From assembly GCA_019638775.1 (NCBI GenBank), contig JAHBTD010000002.1, forward strand, positions 62,001 through 126,000: DNA of 64,000 bases, given 5' to 3'. This document shows, one piece after another, positions 26,460-35,184 of this stretch. The notes beneath the pieces were generated by a model. The model was not told the DNA's origin and searched no databases. It saw nothing but the letters and a program-made list of their open reading frames with translations. The position numbers were made by a program, and so were the translations under genes. Every line of letters begins with the position of its first letter. Within the stretch, counting starts at the first letter, position 1. Origin of the DNA: Fimbriimonadaceae bacterium (GTDB lineage Bacteria > Armatimonadota > Fimbriimonadia > Fimbriimonadales > Fimbriimonadaceae).

Positions 26460-26784
26460 TTGCTCCCTCCTTGGAGGCCATCAGGATCGAGTTGACTCCA
26501 GCGGTGAACTTCTCCCAAGCCTTCTTCTTTTCTTTCAGTTCTGCAAGGCCAACTGGGGTGATCTCGTAGACCTTGCGGTTAGGACGCCCTTCTTGGATGT
26601 CCCACGACGAGTCGATTAGGCCGTCCTCTTCCAGCCGGTGAAGGGCAGGGTAGAGCTGACCTTCGCCAAGGCTCAATGTTTCTTGGCTCAGCGAGCGTAT
26701 TCGTTTTGAAATTTCGTATCCATGCAGCCGTCCGTCCTGGAGAATCCCCAAGATCAGCGCGGCAATGTCGCCTTTGAAAGACAT
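26452..26784 (-). CDS. PadR-family transcriptional regulator
   Basis: 110 residues. It is a winged-helix PadR protein with an N-terminal LGILQDGRLHGYEISKRI, then LSLGEGQLYPALHRLEEDGLI (recognition helix and wing) and RKVYEITPVGLAELKEKK. AGGAGGA precedes the ATG. It probably represses its own operon with the downstream HAAS-type membrane protein through the inverted repeat in the promoter at 26814-26842. Confidence 0.94.
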   Translation of the reverse strand: MSFKGDIAALILGILQDGRLHGYEISKRIRSLSQETLSLGEGQLYPALHRLEEDGLIDSSWDIQEGRPNRKVYEITPVGLAELKEKKKAWEKFTAGVNSILMASKEGANG

Positions 26785-26813
26785 CTTGTCCTCCTGAGCA
26801 TAGCTCTGAAAGA

Positions 26814-26842
26814 AGTATACCTCAAAAGATGAGGTATGTCAA
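26814..26842 (-). promoter_or_regulatory. Near-consensus sigma-70 promoter with PadR-type operator in the spacer
   Basis: On the minus strand, -35 TTGACA (26842-26837), 17-base spacer, -10 TATACT (26819-26814). An inverted repeat ATACCTC-N7-GAGGTAT (26817-26837) covers the spacer and the edges of both boxes. Binding there would block RNA polymerase. The padR ATG follows about 30 bases downstream. Confidence 0.85.
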
Positions 26843-26973
26843 TTCCTAAGAATGCTTGGAGTCATGATTGAAGGATGGCTGGCTTATCCTAGTCTGGTGA
26901 GCACAGACGGGCTGTATACGTCAAGAATTTGACTGAGAAGAACTTGCCGGCCGTGCAGGGGCAGCACTTCACG

Positions 26974-27036
26974 CCCAGCCCCCAATACCCCCTCCCCATT
27001 TCCCAACCCGTTCCCATACCTCTTAGGTCTTAAACT
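26974..27036. repeat. Heptamer-phased C-rich array
   Basis: CCCAGCC, CCCAATA, CCCCCTC, CCCATTT, CCCAACC, then the weaker CGTTCCC, ATACCTC, TTAGGTC, TTAAACT. The first five units clearly begin with CCC at 7-bp intervals. It lies in the 520-base gap between padR and mraZ. Confidence 0.55.
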
Positions 27037-27143
27037 ATTTCACTACTCGTGCCTTGTGCAGGTTCAAACGTGTTTATAGTATATCTATGTCTACTATATT
27101 GATCTAATTGTGGAAGTCATTCCCAAAAATCTTTAAAAAAACC

Positions 27144-27172
27144 TTGCATTTGTAATCAATTCCCAGTATCAT
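27144..27172 (+). promoter_or_regulatory. Likely promoter of the mra/mur/fts cluster
   Basis: TTGCAT (27144-27149), 17-base spacer, TATCAT (27167-27172), about 130 bases before mraZ. It is preceded by an A-rich run. The transcribed leader contains a stem GCGGGTGG/CCGCCCGC (27252-27283) just before mraZ. I could not find the regular TGGG repeats expected of an MraZ box. Confidence 0.6.
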
Positions 27173-27304
27173 CCCAATCACGTGGATGGTATCGCAGGAT
27201 GCGAAGGGAACCCATTCACTCGGTTGGGCGGGGTGCTCATACCAGAAGTTAGCGGGTGGAAAGCATGGATGCGGACCGCCCGCATTTAGTCTGGGGACAT
27301 TGAA

Positions 27305-27802
27305 GTGGCAGCGATCGGATTACCCGAAGATTTCAAGCCGCTGATCGGAACTGAGACCGCAAATGTCGATGACAAGGGGCGGATTCTGGTTAGCAAAAAA
27401 AAGCGAGAGCGACTCGGCGAGTCGTTTGCGCTGGTGCTTGGCAAGGGTTGCTTGATCATGTACCCGGAGCCGGTTTGGAATCGGCTGATGTCTGAGATCT
27501 TCAGCGTTCCCACGATGAACCCGGCGCGCGAACAGTACACGCGACTCGTTCTCGGGGTTGCCGAAGATGATCTGAAGTTTGATGCTCAGGGCCGAATGGT
27601 TATCCCGCGCGAGATGCGGGCCGAGGCCAAGCTAAAGGACAAAGTGCTCCTCATCGGGTGCGGCGACAGAGTCGAAATCTGGGCCGAAAACGAATGGGAG
27701 AAGTTTCAAGAGTTTCCCGTCGAGTATCAGCAGAAGCGAAGGGAAGCGATAGAGAACGCATACGGGCAGATGGTAGGTCGGTCTGGCGATGTTAGCGCTT
27801 GA
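27305..27802 (+). CDS. mraZ: Transcriptional regulator MraZ
   Basis: 165 residues, two SpoVT/AbrB-type DNA-binding halves. The first has VDDKGRILVSKKKRERL near residue 20. The second has FDAQGRMVIPREMR near residue 95, the DxxGR repeat of MraZ. It is the first gene of the division and cell-wall cluster, which MraZ often autoregulates. GTG start at 27305 with GGGGA upstream. Confidence 0.95.
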   Translation: MAAIGLPEDFKPLIGTETANVDDKGRILVSKKKRERLGESFALVLGKGCLIMYPEPVWNRLMSEIFSVPTMNPAREQYTRLVLGVAEDDLKFDAQGRMVIPREMRAEAKLKDKVLLIGCGDRVEIWAENEWEKFQEFPVEYQQKRREAIENAYGQMVGRSGDVSA

Positions 27803-27872
27803 ATTGATCCACCAAACACCCAGCGTGTTCCTTGAATTGGGACTCGGATGGGAATTCGACGAGGTACGGCGA

Positions 27873-28790
27873 ATGGAGAAACGCCACGATCCGGTGATGG
27901 TAGAGGAGATCCTACGAGATTTCAACCTGCAGCCGGGCATGACGGTGGTGGATGGAACGCTCGGGTTGGGCGGGCATTCGTCAGAGTTTTGTAAGCGGAT
28001 CGCCCCTAGCGGGAAGCTGATTGGATTTGATTGGGACGCCGGAATGATGGCGTCGGCTATGGACCGGTTGCAAAGCCTAAGCGGCGTCGAGCTTCAGTTC
28101 GTACACGACAGCTTTATGACCATGCCGCAGGTTTTGGGAGAGTCGGACGTTCGTCCGAACGCGATTTTGTTGGACTTGGGACTGAACAGCGCGCAAGTTG
28201 ATGACCCAGCACGCGGTTTCAGTTTCCTGCAAGAAGGCCCTCTGGATATGAGGATGGACAGAGGCCGAGGCGAACCGGCATCGGCGGTGCTGATGCGGAT
28301 GTCGCCGGTACAGATCGAAGACATCCTCAAGGATTACGGCGATGAAAGATGGGCAAAAGCGATCGCCCGAAAGGTCGTGGAGCATCGAAAGCAAGCTCCA
28401 ATCCGAACAACGAAGGATTTGGTGGATTGCGTTCATGCGGCGATCCCGGTTGGGGCCCGAGAGAAGCGGATACACCCGGCGACTCGGACCTTTCAGGCGT
28501 TAAGGATTTACGTCAACCGAGAGTTAGATGGGCTTGAGGAGGCGCTGATGGATTCGGCGCGGCAGTTGTCACCAGGTGGTGTGATGGCCGTTCTGAGTTA
28601 TCACAGCGGAGAAGACAGGATCGTCAAGCACGCATTTCGAGAGTTGATAGGTGAAGGCTTTGAAGAGTTGCACAAGAAGCCTCTTCAGCCGACGGACGAT
28701 GAGATTAGGAAGAACTCGAGAGCGCGGAGCGCGAAGCTCCGCAGCTTGAAGCGATCTGCCATCAGCGATCAGAAATCAGGAGACAGATAG
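27873..28790 (+). CDS. rsmH: 16S rRNA (cytosine-1402-N4)-methyltransferase
   Basis: 305 residues, SAM-dependent enzyme that methylates C1402 of 16S rRNA. The HDPVMVEEIL N-terminus, the SAM loop DGTLGLGGHS, LDLGLNSAQVDDPARGFSF, FQALRIYVNRELDGL and AVLSYHSGEDRIVKH are all family hallmarks. ATG 27873 (GAGGT upstream) is preferred over an upstream in-frame ATG at 27789. The last dozen residues are encoded by the heptamer array at 28758-28813, so the C-terminal tail is repeat-derived. Confidence 0.96.
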   Translation: MEKRHDPVMVEEILRDFNLQPGMTVVDGTLGLGGHSSEFCKRIAPSGKLIGFDWDAGMMASAMDRLQSLSGVELQFVHDSFMTMPQVLGESDVRPNAILLDLGLNSAQVDDPARGFSFLQEGPLDMRMDRGRGEPASAVLMRMSPVQIEDILKDYGDERWAKAIARKVVEHRKQAPIRTTKDLVDCVHAAIPVGAREKRIHPATRTFQALRIYVNRELDGLEEALMDSARQLSPGGVMAVLSYHSGEDRIVKHAFRELIGEGFEELHKKPLQPTDDEIRKNSRARSAKLRSLKRSAISDQKSGDR

Positions 28791-28813
28791 CCGATAGCAG
28801 AAAGCTGATAGCT
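28758..28813. repeat. Heptamer array, 8 units, reaching into rsmH
   Basis: GCCATCA, GCGATCA, GAAATCA, GGAGACA, GATAGCC, GATAGCA, GAAAGCT, GATAGCT. The first 33 bases are coding (rsmH stop at 28788-28790). Confidence 0.8.
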
Positions 28814-28868
28814 TGCAAAGCAACAGATTTTCACGGAAGAACATCAGGCCACGGAGGGCCAAAGAAAA

Positions 28869-29255
28869 ATGAGTGCAGTACCAGTAACCAGAGAAAGAGT
28901 CGTTTCCACGCCACGATACCGAGTGGTGACACGGAGGAAGCCTGCCGTCTTGTCCGCTGTGCTGGTGCGCTGCCTTGCTTTTTCGACAATCGTCGGAGCG
29001 GTTTACGCGGGCAGCACTCTTTTGGGCATGGTCAAGATGGAGCAGGCACGCAATGCGGCTCGCTTGGCTGGGATCAAGTCGGCAGCAGTAAGCGAACGCT
29101 CGCGTATCTTAAAGGTCGAAGTGGACGGGCTCAAGGATTTCGACGCTGTTGGCCGTTGGGCCGCAGCGAATGGATTTCTCGCCCCTGGACAGAGCGCTTT
29201 GCCCAAGACGGCGATAGCTCAGGTTTCGGAGGTCGGCGGTGCGCAAACGCAATAA
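28869..29255 (+). CDS. ftsL: FtsL-like bitopic division protein
   Basis: 128 residues. A basic cytoplasmic N-terminus (about 1-30) and one membrane helix (about 31-55) are followed by a short coiled-coil-like periplasmic region. It sits between rsmH and ftsI, the invariant position of ftsL. Sequence identity of FtsL is always low, so the call rests on topology and place. Its end overlaps the ftsI start by 17 bases. Confidence 0.65.
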   Translation: MSAVPVTRERVVSTPRYRVVTRRKPAVLSAVLVRCLAFSTIVGAVYAGSTLLGMVKMEQARNAARLAGIKSAAVSERSRILKVEVDGLKDFDAVGRWAAANGFLAPGQSALPKTAIAQVSEVGGAQTQ

Positions 29256-31068
29256 GTCAGGAGTCCCGGGCTGGGTTACAGGAATGGCGGTCCTTGCGTT
29301 TGGCGCAGCTGCTGTTAGCCAGGCCAAAGTTCAGGTCTTCGGCAAAGAGAAGATCATCGACCAGGGGATGAAGAGCGGTCGGTATCTCATTGAAACAAAG
29401 GTTTCTGCCAAGCGTGGCTCGATCATGTCGAGCGATGGTAAAGCCCTCGCGGAAGATGATCTCGCGAGCGAGTTTGGCATCAACTTCGACAAGGTGCCCA
29501 ACAGCGCGGCCTTCTTTATGGACCTCGCCGAGGCCACCGGAATACCCGCGTCTGAGTTTCAACAGTTGGCAAGCGCCAAAGACGTACGCTCCCGATACTG
29601 GCGCGAACCCATGACGGCTGATCAAACGCGAGCGATCTCGAAAGTGCAGTCGCGCTGGAAGGCCGACGGGATCTCGATCCGGCGAGTCGGCGAGCGCAGC
29701 TACCCTTTGGGTGAGGCTGCTGCCGGGTTCGTGGGGTACCTGAACGATGGCAAGCCGATGGCCGGCTTGGAGATGGGATGGAACGATACCCTCCAAGGCA
29801 AGGACGGCAAGATCGTCGGATTAGGCGACCGCTTCGGGATGCCTTTGCCCTTGCGCATCGATGGTAGGTCTCAGGAGAAGGTAGACGGTAAGGACATCGT
29901 TCTTACTATCGACTCCCAACTCCAGATCGCAGCGACGAACGCTATCCGTCATGCGGTGGAGGCGAATAGGGCTGAGTCTGGCTCGGCGGTTGTCATCGAT
30001 CCACGCACGGGTGATATTCTCGCAATGGCGAACTGGCCAACCTACAATCCGAAGTCCGTGGGGCAACTTCCCGCGAAAGGGGAGACGTTTAGCGATTTCA
30101 ACCCTTGCTACATGGCGGGATGGGAGCCGGGTTCAACCTTTAAGATTCTGACTTTGGCGGAAGGGTTGCAAAAAGGGGTTGTGCAGCCTCACGAAGTGAT
30201 CAACTGTCCGGGGTCGATCCAAGTTTGGTCGAACAAGTCGGTGCGGTGCGATGCTCACGGCGGTCATCGTGCGCACGGTGCGACAGATCCAGAAAAGGCG
30301 ATTGCCGTAAGCTGCAACGTGAGCGCGGCGACTTGGGCGATGCGGATCGGACACCCTGATTTCACCGAATATCTCGACAAGCTTGGTCTCATGGAGAGCA
30401 CGCACCTAGGCTTGCCGCTAGAAAGGGCAGGCAGCTACCATCGTGACGAATACGCCAAGAAGCTCCAACTTGCTACTTTTGGTTTCGGACAGTCCATGAC
30501 CGTGACGCCAGTCGGGCTTGCTTCGGCTTTTTCGATGCTCGGTAACGACGGCATGAGAATGCAGCCCCGGCTCATCAAGAGTGTCAAGGGAGTCGAGATT
30601 CCAACCGAAGAGGCCGGGCAAGTCGTCTCACCCGAAGTAACTCAGACGGTTTTAGAGTTCATGGAGAGTGTGGTTGAGTCGGACCGTGGAACGGGTAAGA
30701 CTTTGCGCATTCCCGGCTATCGTCTGGGCGGCAAGACTGGCACTGCCCAGAAGATCAACAAGCAGACAGGCACCGTTGAGGGTGGCGGCTATGTGGCGAA
30801 CTTCGTTGGCATGGTGCCGGCCTATGCGCCCCGCGCGGTGATTCTCGTGATGGTGGACAATCCGCAAGGCGGGAAATACTATGGTGCGCAGGTTGCCGGG
30901 CCGGCTTTTGTCGATATTGCCCGAGCGGTGATTCGTCGATTGAATCTGCCGCCGGATGCAGATACGGCGCCTAAGAAGTCGAAAACAGTAGCAGCAGCTT
31001 TACTGAAGGCAGAGAAACCTATGCCGAAAGAGCCTTCAGTAGACGTTGCCGTAAAGAAAGTGCGGTAA
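29239..31068 (+). CDS. ftsI: Division transpeptidase (class B PBP, FtsI/PBP3-type)
   Basis: 609 residues. One N-terminal membrane helix, a PBP dimer domain (about 45-220, with AKRGSIMSSDG), then the transpeptidase domain with active-site Ser299 in GSTFK, SCN beginning at Ser358, and KTGT at Lys499. It cross-links septal peptidoglycan and partners FtsW, encoded 5 genes downstream. The C-terminal 35 residues are Lys-rich without a PASTA domain. GTG start at 29239 inside the ftsL-like gene. Confidence 0.95.
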   Translation: MRKRNKSGVPGWVTGMAVLAFGAAAVSQAKVQVFGKEKIIDQGMKSGRYLIETKVSAKRGSIMSSDGKALAEDDLASEFGINFDKVPNSAAFFMDLAEATGIPASEFQQLASAKDVRSRYWREPMTADQTRAISKVQSRWKADGISIRRVGERSYPLGEAAAGFVGYLNDGKPMAGLEMGWNDTLQGKDGKIVGLGDRFGMPLPLRIDGRSQEKVDGKDIVLTIDSQLQIAATNAIRHAVEANRAESGSAVVIDPRTGDILAMANWPTYNPKSVGQLPAKGETFSDFNPCYMAGWEPGSTFKILTLAEGLQKGVVQPHEVINCPGSIQVWSNKSVRCDAHGGHRAHGATDPEKAIAVSCNVSAATWAMRIGHPDFTEYLDKLGLMESTHLGLPLERAGSYHRDEYAKKLQLATFGFGQSMTVTPVGLASAFSMLGNDGMRMQPRLIKSVKGVEIPTEEAGQVVSPEVTQTVLEFMESVVESDRGTGKTLRIPGYRLGGKTGTAQKINKQTGTVEGGGYVANFVGMVPAYAPRAVILVMVDNPQGGKYYGAQVAGPAFVDIARAVIRRLNLPPDADTAPKKSKTVAAALLKAEKPMPKEPSVDVAVKKVR

Positions 31069-31093
31069 GAACCGCCCATGCGGCGAATACGAA

Positions 31094-31119
31094 CCCTCCA
31101 TAACGGCAGTTATGGAGGG
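31094..31119. other. Perfect hairpin between ftsI and murE
   Basis: CCCTCCATAAC (31094-31104), loop GGCA, GTTATGGAGGG (31109-31119). There is no T-run. It could slow or process the operon mRNA, or be a partial terminator. Confidence 0.6.
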
Positions 31120-31140
31120 ATCGTGCGTTAGGAAAAGCCA

Positions 31141-32664
31141 ATGACCTTCCAACAGCTCTTCACCGATGCGGGAGTCCAGCCGGATCGCCTCAGTGGCGAG
31201 ACGGAAGTCTCCGGCGTTTGTGAAGACACGCGTAAGGTCAAGCCCAGTGATGTCTTCCTCTGCATGCCCAGCCCGTCGCGAGACACCCACGATTTCCTCG
31301 AAGAGGCGAAGGCCTCCGGCGCGGTTGCCGCGCTCGCTCACTCGGAAGCAGGATACGAAAGAGCTATCGCGCTGGGGCTGCCCGCCGCTCTCGTCACCCA
31401 TGAGGGACTGAGGTTTTGGGAAGCCCTGTGGCGTGTGTGCAAGGTGGCCTTTGGAGACCCCTCCTCCAAGCTCAAGATGATCGGCGTGACCGGCACGAAC
31501 GGCAAGACTTCGACGGCTTGGCTGATTCGCGACATGCTGGAGCAGCTGAGCGTGCCCTGCGCATACATCGGCACGCTCGGCTTTCAGCGGCCTGGAATGT
31601 CCTGCGATCTGCCGAATACCACCCCGTTTTCGCCGGAGGTCAACCGGATGCTGGCGGAGTGCGTAGAGAACGGCGTTCAGGCGGTGGCGATGGAGGTCAG
31701 CTCCCATGCGCTGGCGGAGAGGCGCATCGATGGGGTGGAGTTCGACGCTGCCGTTTTCACGAATCTGACTCAGGATCATCTCGACTTTCACGGGACGATG
31801 GAGGAGTACGAAGCCGCGAAGTGGCGGCTTTTCAGCGAGCTGCCGAAGCAGATGGAGTCCGGCAAAGAATTCAAAGCAGTCATCAATGTAAGCGATCCTG
31901 TCGGCAGGAAGTGGTCGGAGCGTATTCCTTGCTTGCGATATGGGATGGTTGACGAACATGAAGAAGGAGTTGTGCCGGATGGATATGACTTGGTGGGTTC
32001 GCCCTACGAAATCGACCTTGATTTTGTTCATGTGTCCGTGGACTCGCGAACGTGGATAGACCAGGGATTTGGCGCAAGCCTAGGCGGCCACTATAACGCA
32101 GAGAACCTTATGTCGGCGTTCGCCGCGACGATTGCCCTCGACTTCGACTACTCCGATGCGTTAGAAGCGGCAAGAGGGGTTCGTCCGGTTCCGGGTCGAT
32201 TCGAACCCATGAAAAGCTATGCAGGCTTCGATATCCTCATCGACTACGCCCACACGCCCGATGCCTTGGTGAAGCTCCTGGATACCATCCGGTCGCTCGC
32301 CAAGGGCCGCATCATTACGGTCTTCGGCTGCGGCGGCGACCGCGACAAAACGAAGCGTCCGCTGATGGCAAGAGCCGCGAGCGAACGCTCCGACATCACC
32401 ATCGTCACGAGCGATAACCCGCGCACCGAAGACCCGCAGGCCATCATCGACGATGTGGTGAAGGGGATCGTGCCGGGTCGGGAGTCGGTGACGATTGTGG
32501 ACCGTCCCGAGGCGGTGGCGTATGCGATGAAGATTGCGCGGCAGAGGGATGTGGTGGTGATTGCCGGAAAAGGGCATGAGAACTATCAGATCATCGGCAA
32601 GACGAAGTATCCGATGGACGACCGCGAGCTTGCCCGTGCGGGGTTGGAGGCGAGAAGGAGATGA
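31141..32664 (+). CDS. murE: UDP-N-acetylmuramoyl-tripeptide synthetase MurE
   Basis: 507 residues, three-domain Mur ligase adding the third amino acid of the stem peptide. ATP loop GVTGTNGKTST, carbamoyl-Lys region, and the DNPRTEDP motif, which in this family marks use of meso-diaminopimelate. AGGA precedes the ATG. The following 220 bases before murF hold palindromic elements, so a break in the operon is possible here. Confidence 0.96.
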   Translation: MTFQQLFTDAGVQPDRLSGETEVSGVCEDTRKVKPSDVFLCMPSPSRDTHDFLEEAKASGAVAALAHSEAGYERAIALGLPAALVTHEGLRFWEALWRVCKVAFGDPSSKLKMIGVTGTNGKTSTAWLIRDMLEQLSVPCAYIGTLGFQRPGMSCDLPNTTPFSPEVNRMLAECVENGVQAVAMEVSSHALAERRIDGVEFDAAVFTNLTQDHLDFHGTMEEYEAAKWRLFSELPKQMESGKEFKAVINVSDPVGRKWSERIPCLRYGMVDEHEEGVVPDGYDLVGSPYEIDLDFVHVSVDSRTWIDQGFGASLGGHYNAENLMSAFAATIALDFDYSDALEAARGVRPVPGRFEPMKSYAGFDILIDYAHTPDALVKLLDTIRSLAKGRIITVFGCGGDRDKTKRPLMARAASERSDITIVTSDNPRTEDPQAIIDDVVKGIVPGRESVTIVDRPEAVAYAMKIARQRDVVVIAGKGHENYQIIGKTKYPMDDRELARAGLEARRR

Positions 32665-32695
32665 GCTGCTTACTCTGGGAGTGCACGAGTTATCT

Positions 32696-32853
32696 CCCCT
32701 CCCCATGCGACGAAGTCGTAGGGGGAGGGGGCAGGGGGTGGGGGTTCTGCGAAATTATGGAAGCCATGAGCTTAGTCAAGAATTGCTGGACCCCCATCCC
32801 TCAGTTCGCTACGCTCACAGTTCCCTTGCCCCCTCGCTTCGCAGGGGGAAGGG
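32696..32853. repeat. Composite C-rich/G-rich palindromic element
   Basis: Left hairpin: CCCCTCCCC (32696-32704), GCGAC-GAA-GTCGT, then GGGGGAGGGG (32721-32730). Right hairpin: CCCTTGCCCCCT (32823-32834), loop CGCTTCGC, AGGGGGAAGGG (32843-32853). The G-rich flank of the left one partly complements the C-rich flank of the right one. It fills most of the 220-base murE-murF gap. A smaller relative lies at 12707-12747. Confidence 0.65.
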
Positions 32854-32884
32854 ATTCTCTCGAAGGCATTTCGCGAGGTGCAAA

Positions 32885-34255
32885 ATGAACCGCCTCGCGC
32901 TTGACCTCTGCTCCCGGATGATCGGCACGCCCGTCGACATCCCCAGCCAAACTCAGGTCACCGGATTTGCCACCGACAACCGGGAAGTCAAGCCCGGTGA
33001 TCTCTTCATCGCCATCAAGGGCGAGAACGTTGACGGGCACGACTTTGCCGCTTCCGCCTTCGCGAACGGGGCCACCGTCGCCTTGGTGGAGAGGCACGTC
33101 GACGGCCCCCACATCCTCGTTCCAAGCGTCGCTAACGCCCTTGCCGACATGGCCCGGAGTTTCCGAAGCGAGTACGAGGGTCCGGTGATCGGGGTGACGG
33201 GAAGCGTGGGCAAGACCAGCGCCAAGGAGTTCATCGCCGCCGCGCTAAGCCCGCTGGGCAAGGTCGCAAAGACCCAGGGCAACCGCAACTCCGAATGGAC
33301 CGGGCCTCTGCTCTGGCCGGAGATGGACGGCAGCGAGTGCGCGGTCGTGGCCGAGATGGGGATGCGCGGGTTTGGACAGATCGCCCACCTTGCCTCTTTC
33401 CACCAGCCTACCATCGCCGCAATCACGATGATCGGACATGCCCATGTCGAGATGGTGGGTTCGCGCGAGGGGATCGTGCAGGCCAAGACCGAGATTTACG
33501 ACGCGCTCCCCGACGACGGCCTCAGTATCGCATGGGCCGAAGATGATTTTATTGAGCAGCTTCGTGAGCGTGCCAAGGGGCAGTTCGCCACGTTCGGCTT
33601 TTCCGAGGCTGCCGATAGCCGCGTGCTGGATTACCGAGTGGAATCCTGGTCGAGCGCAAGGTGCCATAATCGCTGCGGCGGGCGGGATGTCGATGTTGAA
33701 ATCCCGGTGGTGGGACGGCACATGGCCCTGAACGCAGCATTGGCTTTGCTGATCGCGGTCGAGTGCGGGGTCCCCTTGAGCGACGCGGCCCACGCCCTCA
33801 AAGACACCCAGCTCCCCAGCGGAAGGATGCAGGCCCTCAATCACAACGGGCTAACGATCGTTTTTGACGCATACAACGCATCGCCGGATAGCTTCTCAGT
33901 CGCTTTAGAAACGCTGAACGCCGTCCCGAGTCAAGGCAAAAAGCACGTCGTGATGGGGCAGATGCGCGAGCTTGGAGATTTTTCGATTGCGGCGCATAAA
34001 CAAGTTGGTCAGATGATCGCCGATGCCAAGCCCAATAGCGCGCTTTTCCTCGAAGGCGGAGATTGCCACGAAGCTTACGAGGCAGCACAGCAGTCTGGAT
34101 TAAGCGGAGCCGTTTGGGCGGAGAAGATGGATGATGTCGTGAGTTATCTGAAGTCACTGCCCGCCGGAGACACGGTGTTGCTCAAGGCAAGCCGAGGAGT
34201 AGAGTTGGAACGTGCATTGGTGGATTTAGGGGTGGGTGAATGGAAGCGTTCTTAG
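32885..34255 (+). CDS. murF: UDP-MurNAc-tripeptide:D-Ala-D-Ala ligase MurF
   Basis: 456 residues, cytoplasmic Mur ligase adding D-Ala-D-Ala. N-terminal TDNREVKPGDLFIAIKGENVDGHDF, ATP loop GVTGSVGKTSAKEF, AEMGMRGFGQI and DAYNASPDS are characteristic. ATG 32885 with GAGGTG upstream is chosen; the open frame running back to 32561 crosses the palindromic element and is not coding. It overlaps mraY by 16 bases. Confidence 0.96.
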   Translation: MNRLALDLCSRMIGTPVDIPSQTQVTGFATDNREVKPGDLFIAIKGENVDGHDFAASAFANGATVALVERHVDGPHILVPSVANALADMARSFRSEYEGPVIGVTGSVGKTSAKEFIAAALSPLGKVAKTQGNRNSEWTGPLLWPEMDGSECAVVAEMGMRGFGQIAHLASFHQPTIAAITMIGHAHVEMVGSREGIVQAKTEIYDALPDDGLSIAWAEDDFIEQLRERAKGQFATFGFSEAADSRVLDYRVESWSSARCHNRCGGRDVDVEIPVVGRHMALNAALALLIAVECGVPLSDAAHALKDTQLPSGRMQALNHNGLTIVFDAYNASPDSFSVALETLNAVPSQGKKHVVMGQMRELGDFSIAAHKQVGQMIADAKPNSALFLEGGDCHEAYEAAQQSGLSGAVWAEKMDDVVSYLKSLPAGDTVLLKASRGVELERALVDLGVGEWKRS

Positions 34256-35184
34256 GTGCTTTTTGGCGTGCTGTGTTGGTGAGCGGGGCCTTGGCGTACC
34301 CGATTTTCAAGCTGTTGTTAGCAATGAAGGCTCGCCAAACCATCAGCAAGCATCTTGGCGAGAGCCATCAGGCCAAGCAGGGCACGCCAACGATGGGTGG
34401 GCTCATCATATTGCCTGGCCTTGTCTACGCCACTTGGACGGGGAATTGGGCGGTGACGGTCTGCATCCTCAGTTTTGCAGCTATAGGCTTCATCGACGAT
34501 TTCGTTGTACCAAGGCTCATGCCCGGGAAACGCGGCCTCGGCTGGACTCAAAAGCTGCTGATGCAGATCCTCTCGACGGCTGCAGTCGTGCAGCTTGGCT
34601 GGCCCGAGGGCGATTGGATTCAAAAGGGGATTGTTGGGTTTATGATCCTCTTCATGGCAAATGCCTACAACTTTGCCGACGGCCTGGACGCATTGGCGGG
34701 GGGGCTCATCAGTTTGCTGAGCCTGGGGCTGCTTGGGGCCGCCTATCTGCTTGGAGTTGGCGCGGATGTTTTGGTTCCGGTTGCTGGGGCATTGCTTGGG
34801 GCTACCATTCCTTTTCAATTCTTGAACGCTCCCCCAGCAAAAGTGTTCATGGGGGATGTCGGTTCACTGCCGATCGGAGCCGTTTTGGGCTATTGCTTCG
34901 GAGTGCTTTGTTCTACAACTTGGACGGGATATAGCTTAACGTATCTATGGATTGCTTGGATATGTCTGGGTTTTGTGATGATCGCTGAACTTGTACCGGT
35001 TCCTGTCCAAATCCTGTCTGTAAAGGTTTTTAAGAAGAGGCTGCCCATCCGGACCCCGATTCATCACACATTCGAGCACAAAGGTTGGCCAGAATCGCGC
35101 ATTCTTTTCGTATTTTTGCTGGTACAAGCTCTTGGCGTAGCCGCTTCGATGACATGGATTCTTACGGCAAGGAGTAATCCTTGA
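34240..35184 (+). CDS. mraY: Phospho-MurNAc-pentapeptide transferase MraY
   Basis: 314 residues with about 10 membrane helices. It makes lipid I from UDP-MurNAc-pentapeptide and undecaprenyl phosphate. KQGTPTMGG, FIDDF (the paired aspartates), NAYNFADGLDALAGG and FMGDVGSLPIG are present. The usual HHH of the cytoplasmic loop reads PIHHTFEHKGW here. It is slightly shorter than many MraY. The TTGA overlap links it to murD. Confidence 0.96.
   Translation: MEAFLGAFWRAVLVSGALAYPIFKLLLAMKARQTISKHLGESHQAKQGTPTMGGLIILPGLVYATWTGNWAVTVCILSFAAIGFIDDFVVPRLMPGKRGLGWTQKLLMQILSTAAVVQLGWPEGDWIQKGIVGFMILFMANAYNFADGLDALAGGLISLLSLGLLGAAYLLGVGADVLVPVAGALLGATIPFQFLNAPPAKVFMGDVGSLPIGAVLGYCFGVLCSTTWTGYSLTYLWIAWICLGFVMIAELVPVPVQILSVKVFKKRLPIRTPIHHTFEHKGWPESRILFVFLLVQALGVAASMTWILTARSNP

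Noticed and set aside
27173-27304. RNase P RNA or other known RNA in the mraZ leader
   Set aside because: Conserved RNase P core motifs are missing; only one simple stem is seen.
31036-32031. Minus-strand frame of 331 codons
   Set aside because: Antisense shadow of murE and the ftsI end.
32561-32884. N-terminal extension of MurF
   Set aside because: The extra frame runs through murE's end and the palindromic element; a proper ribosome site precedes 32885.
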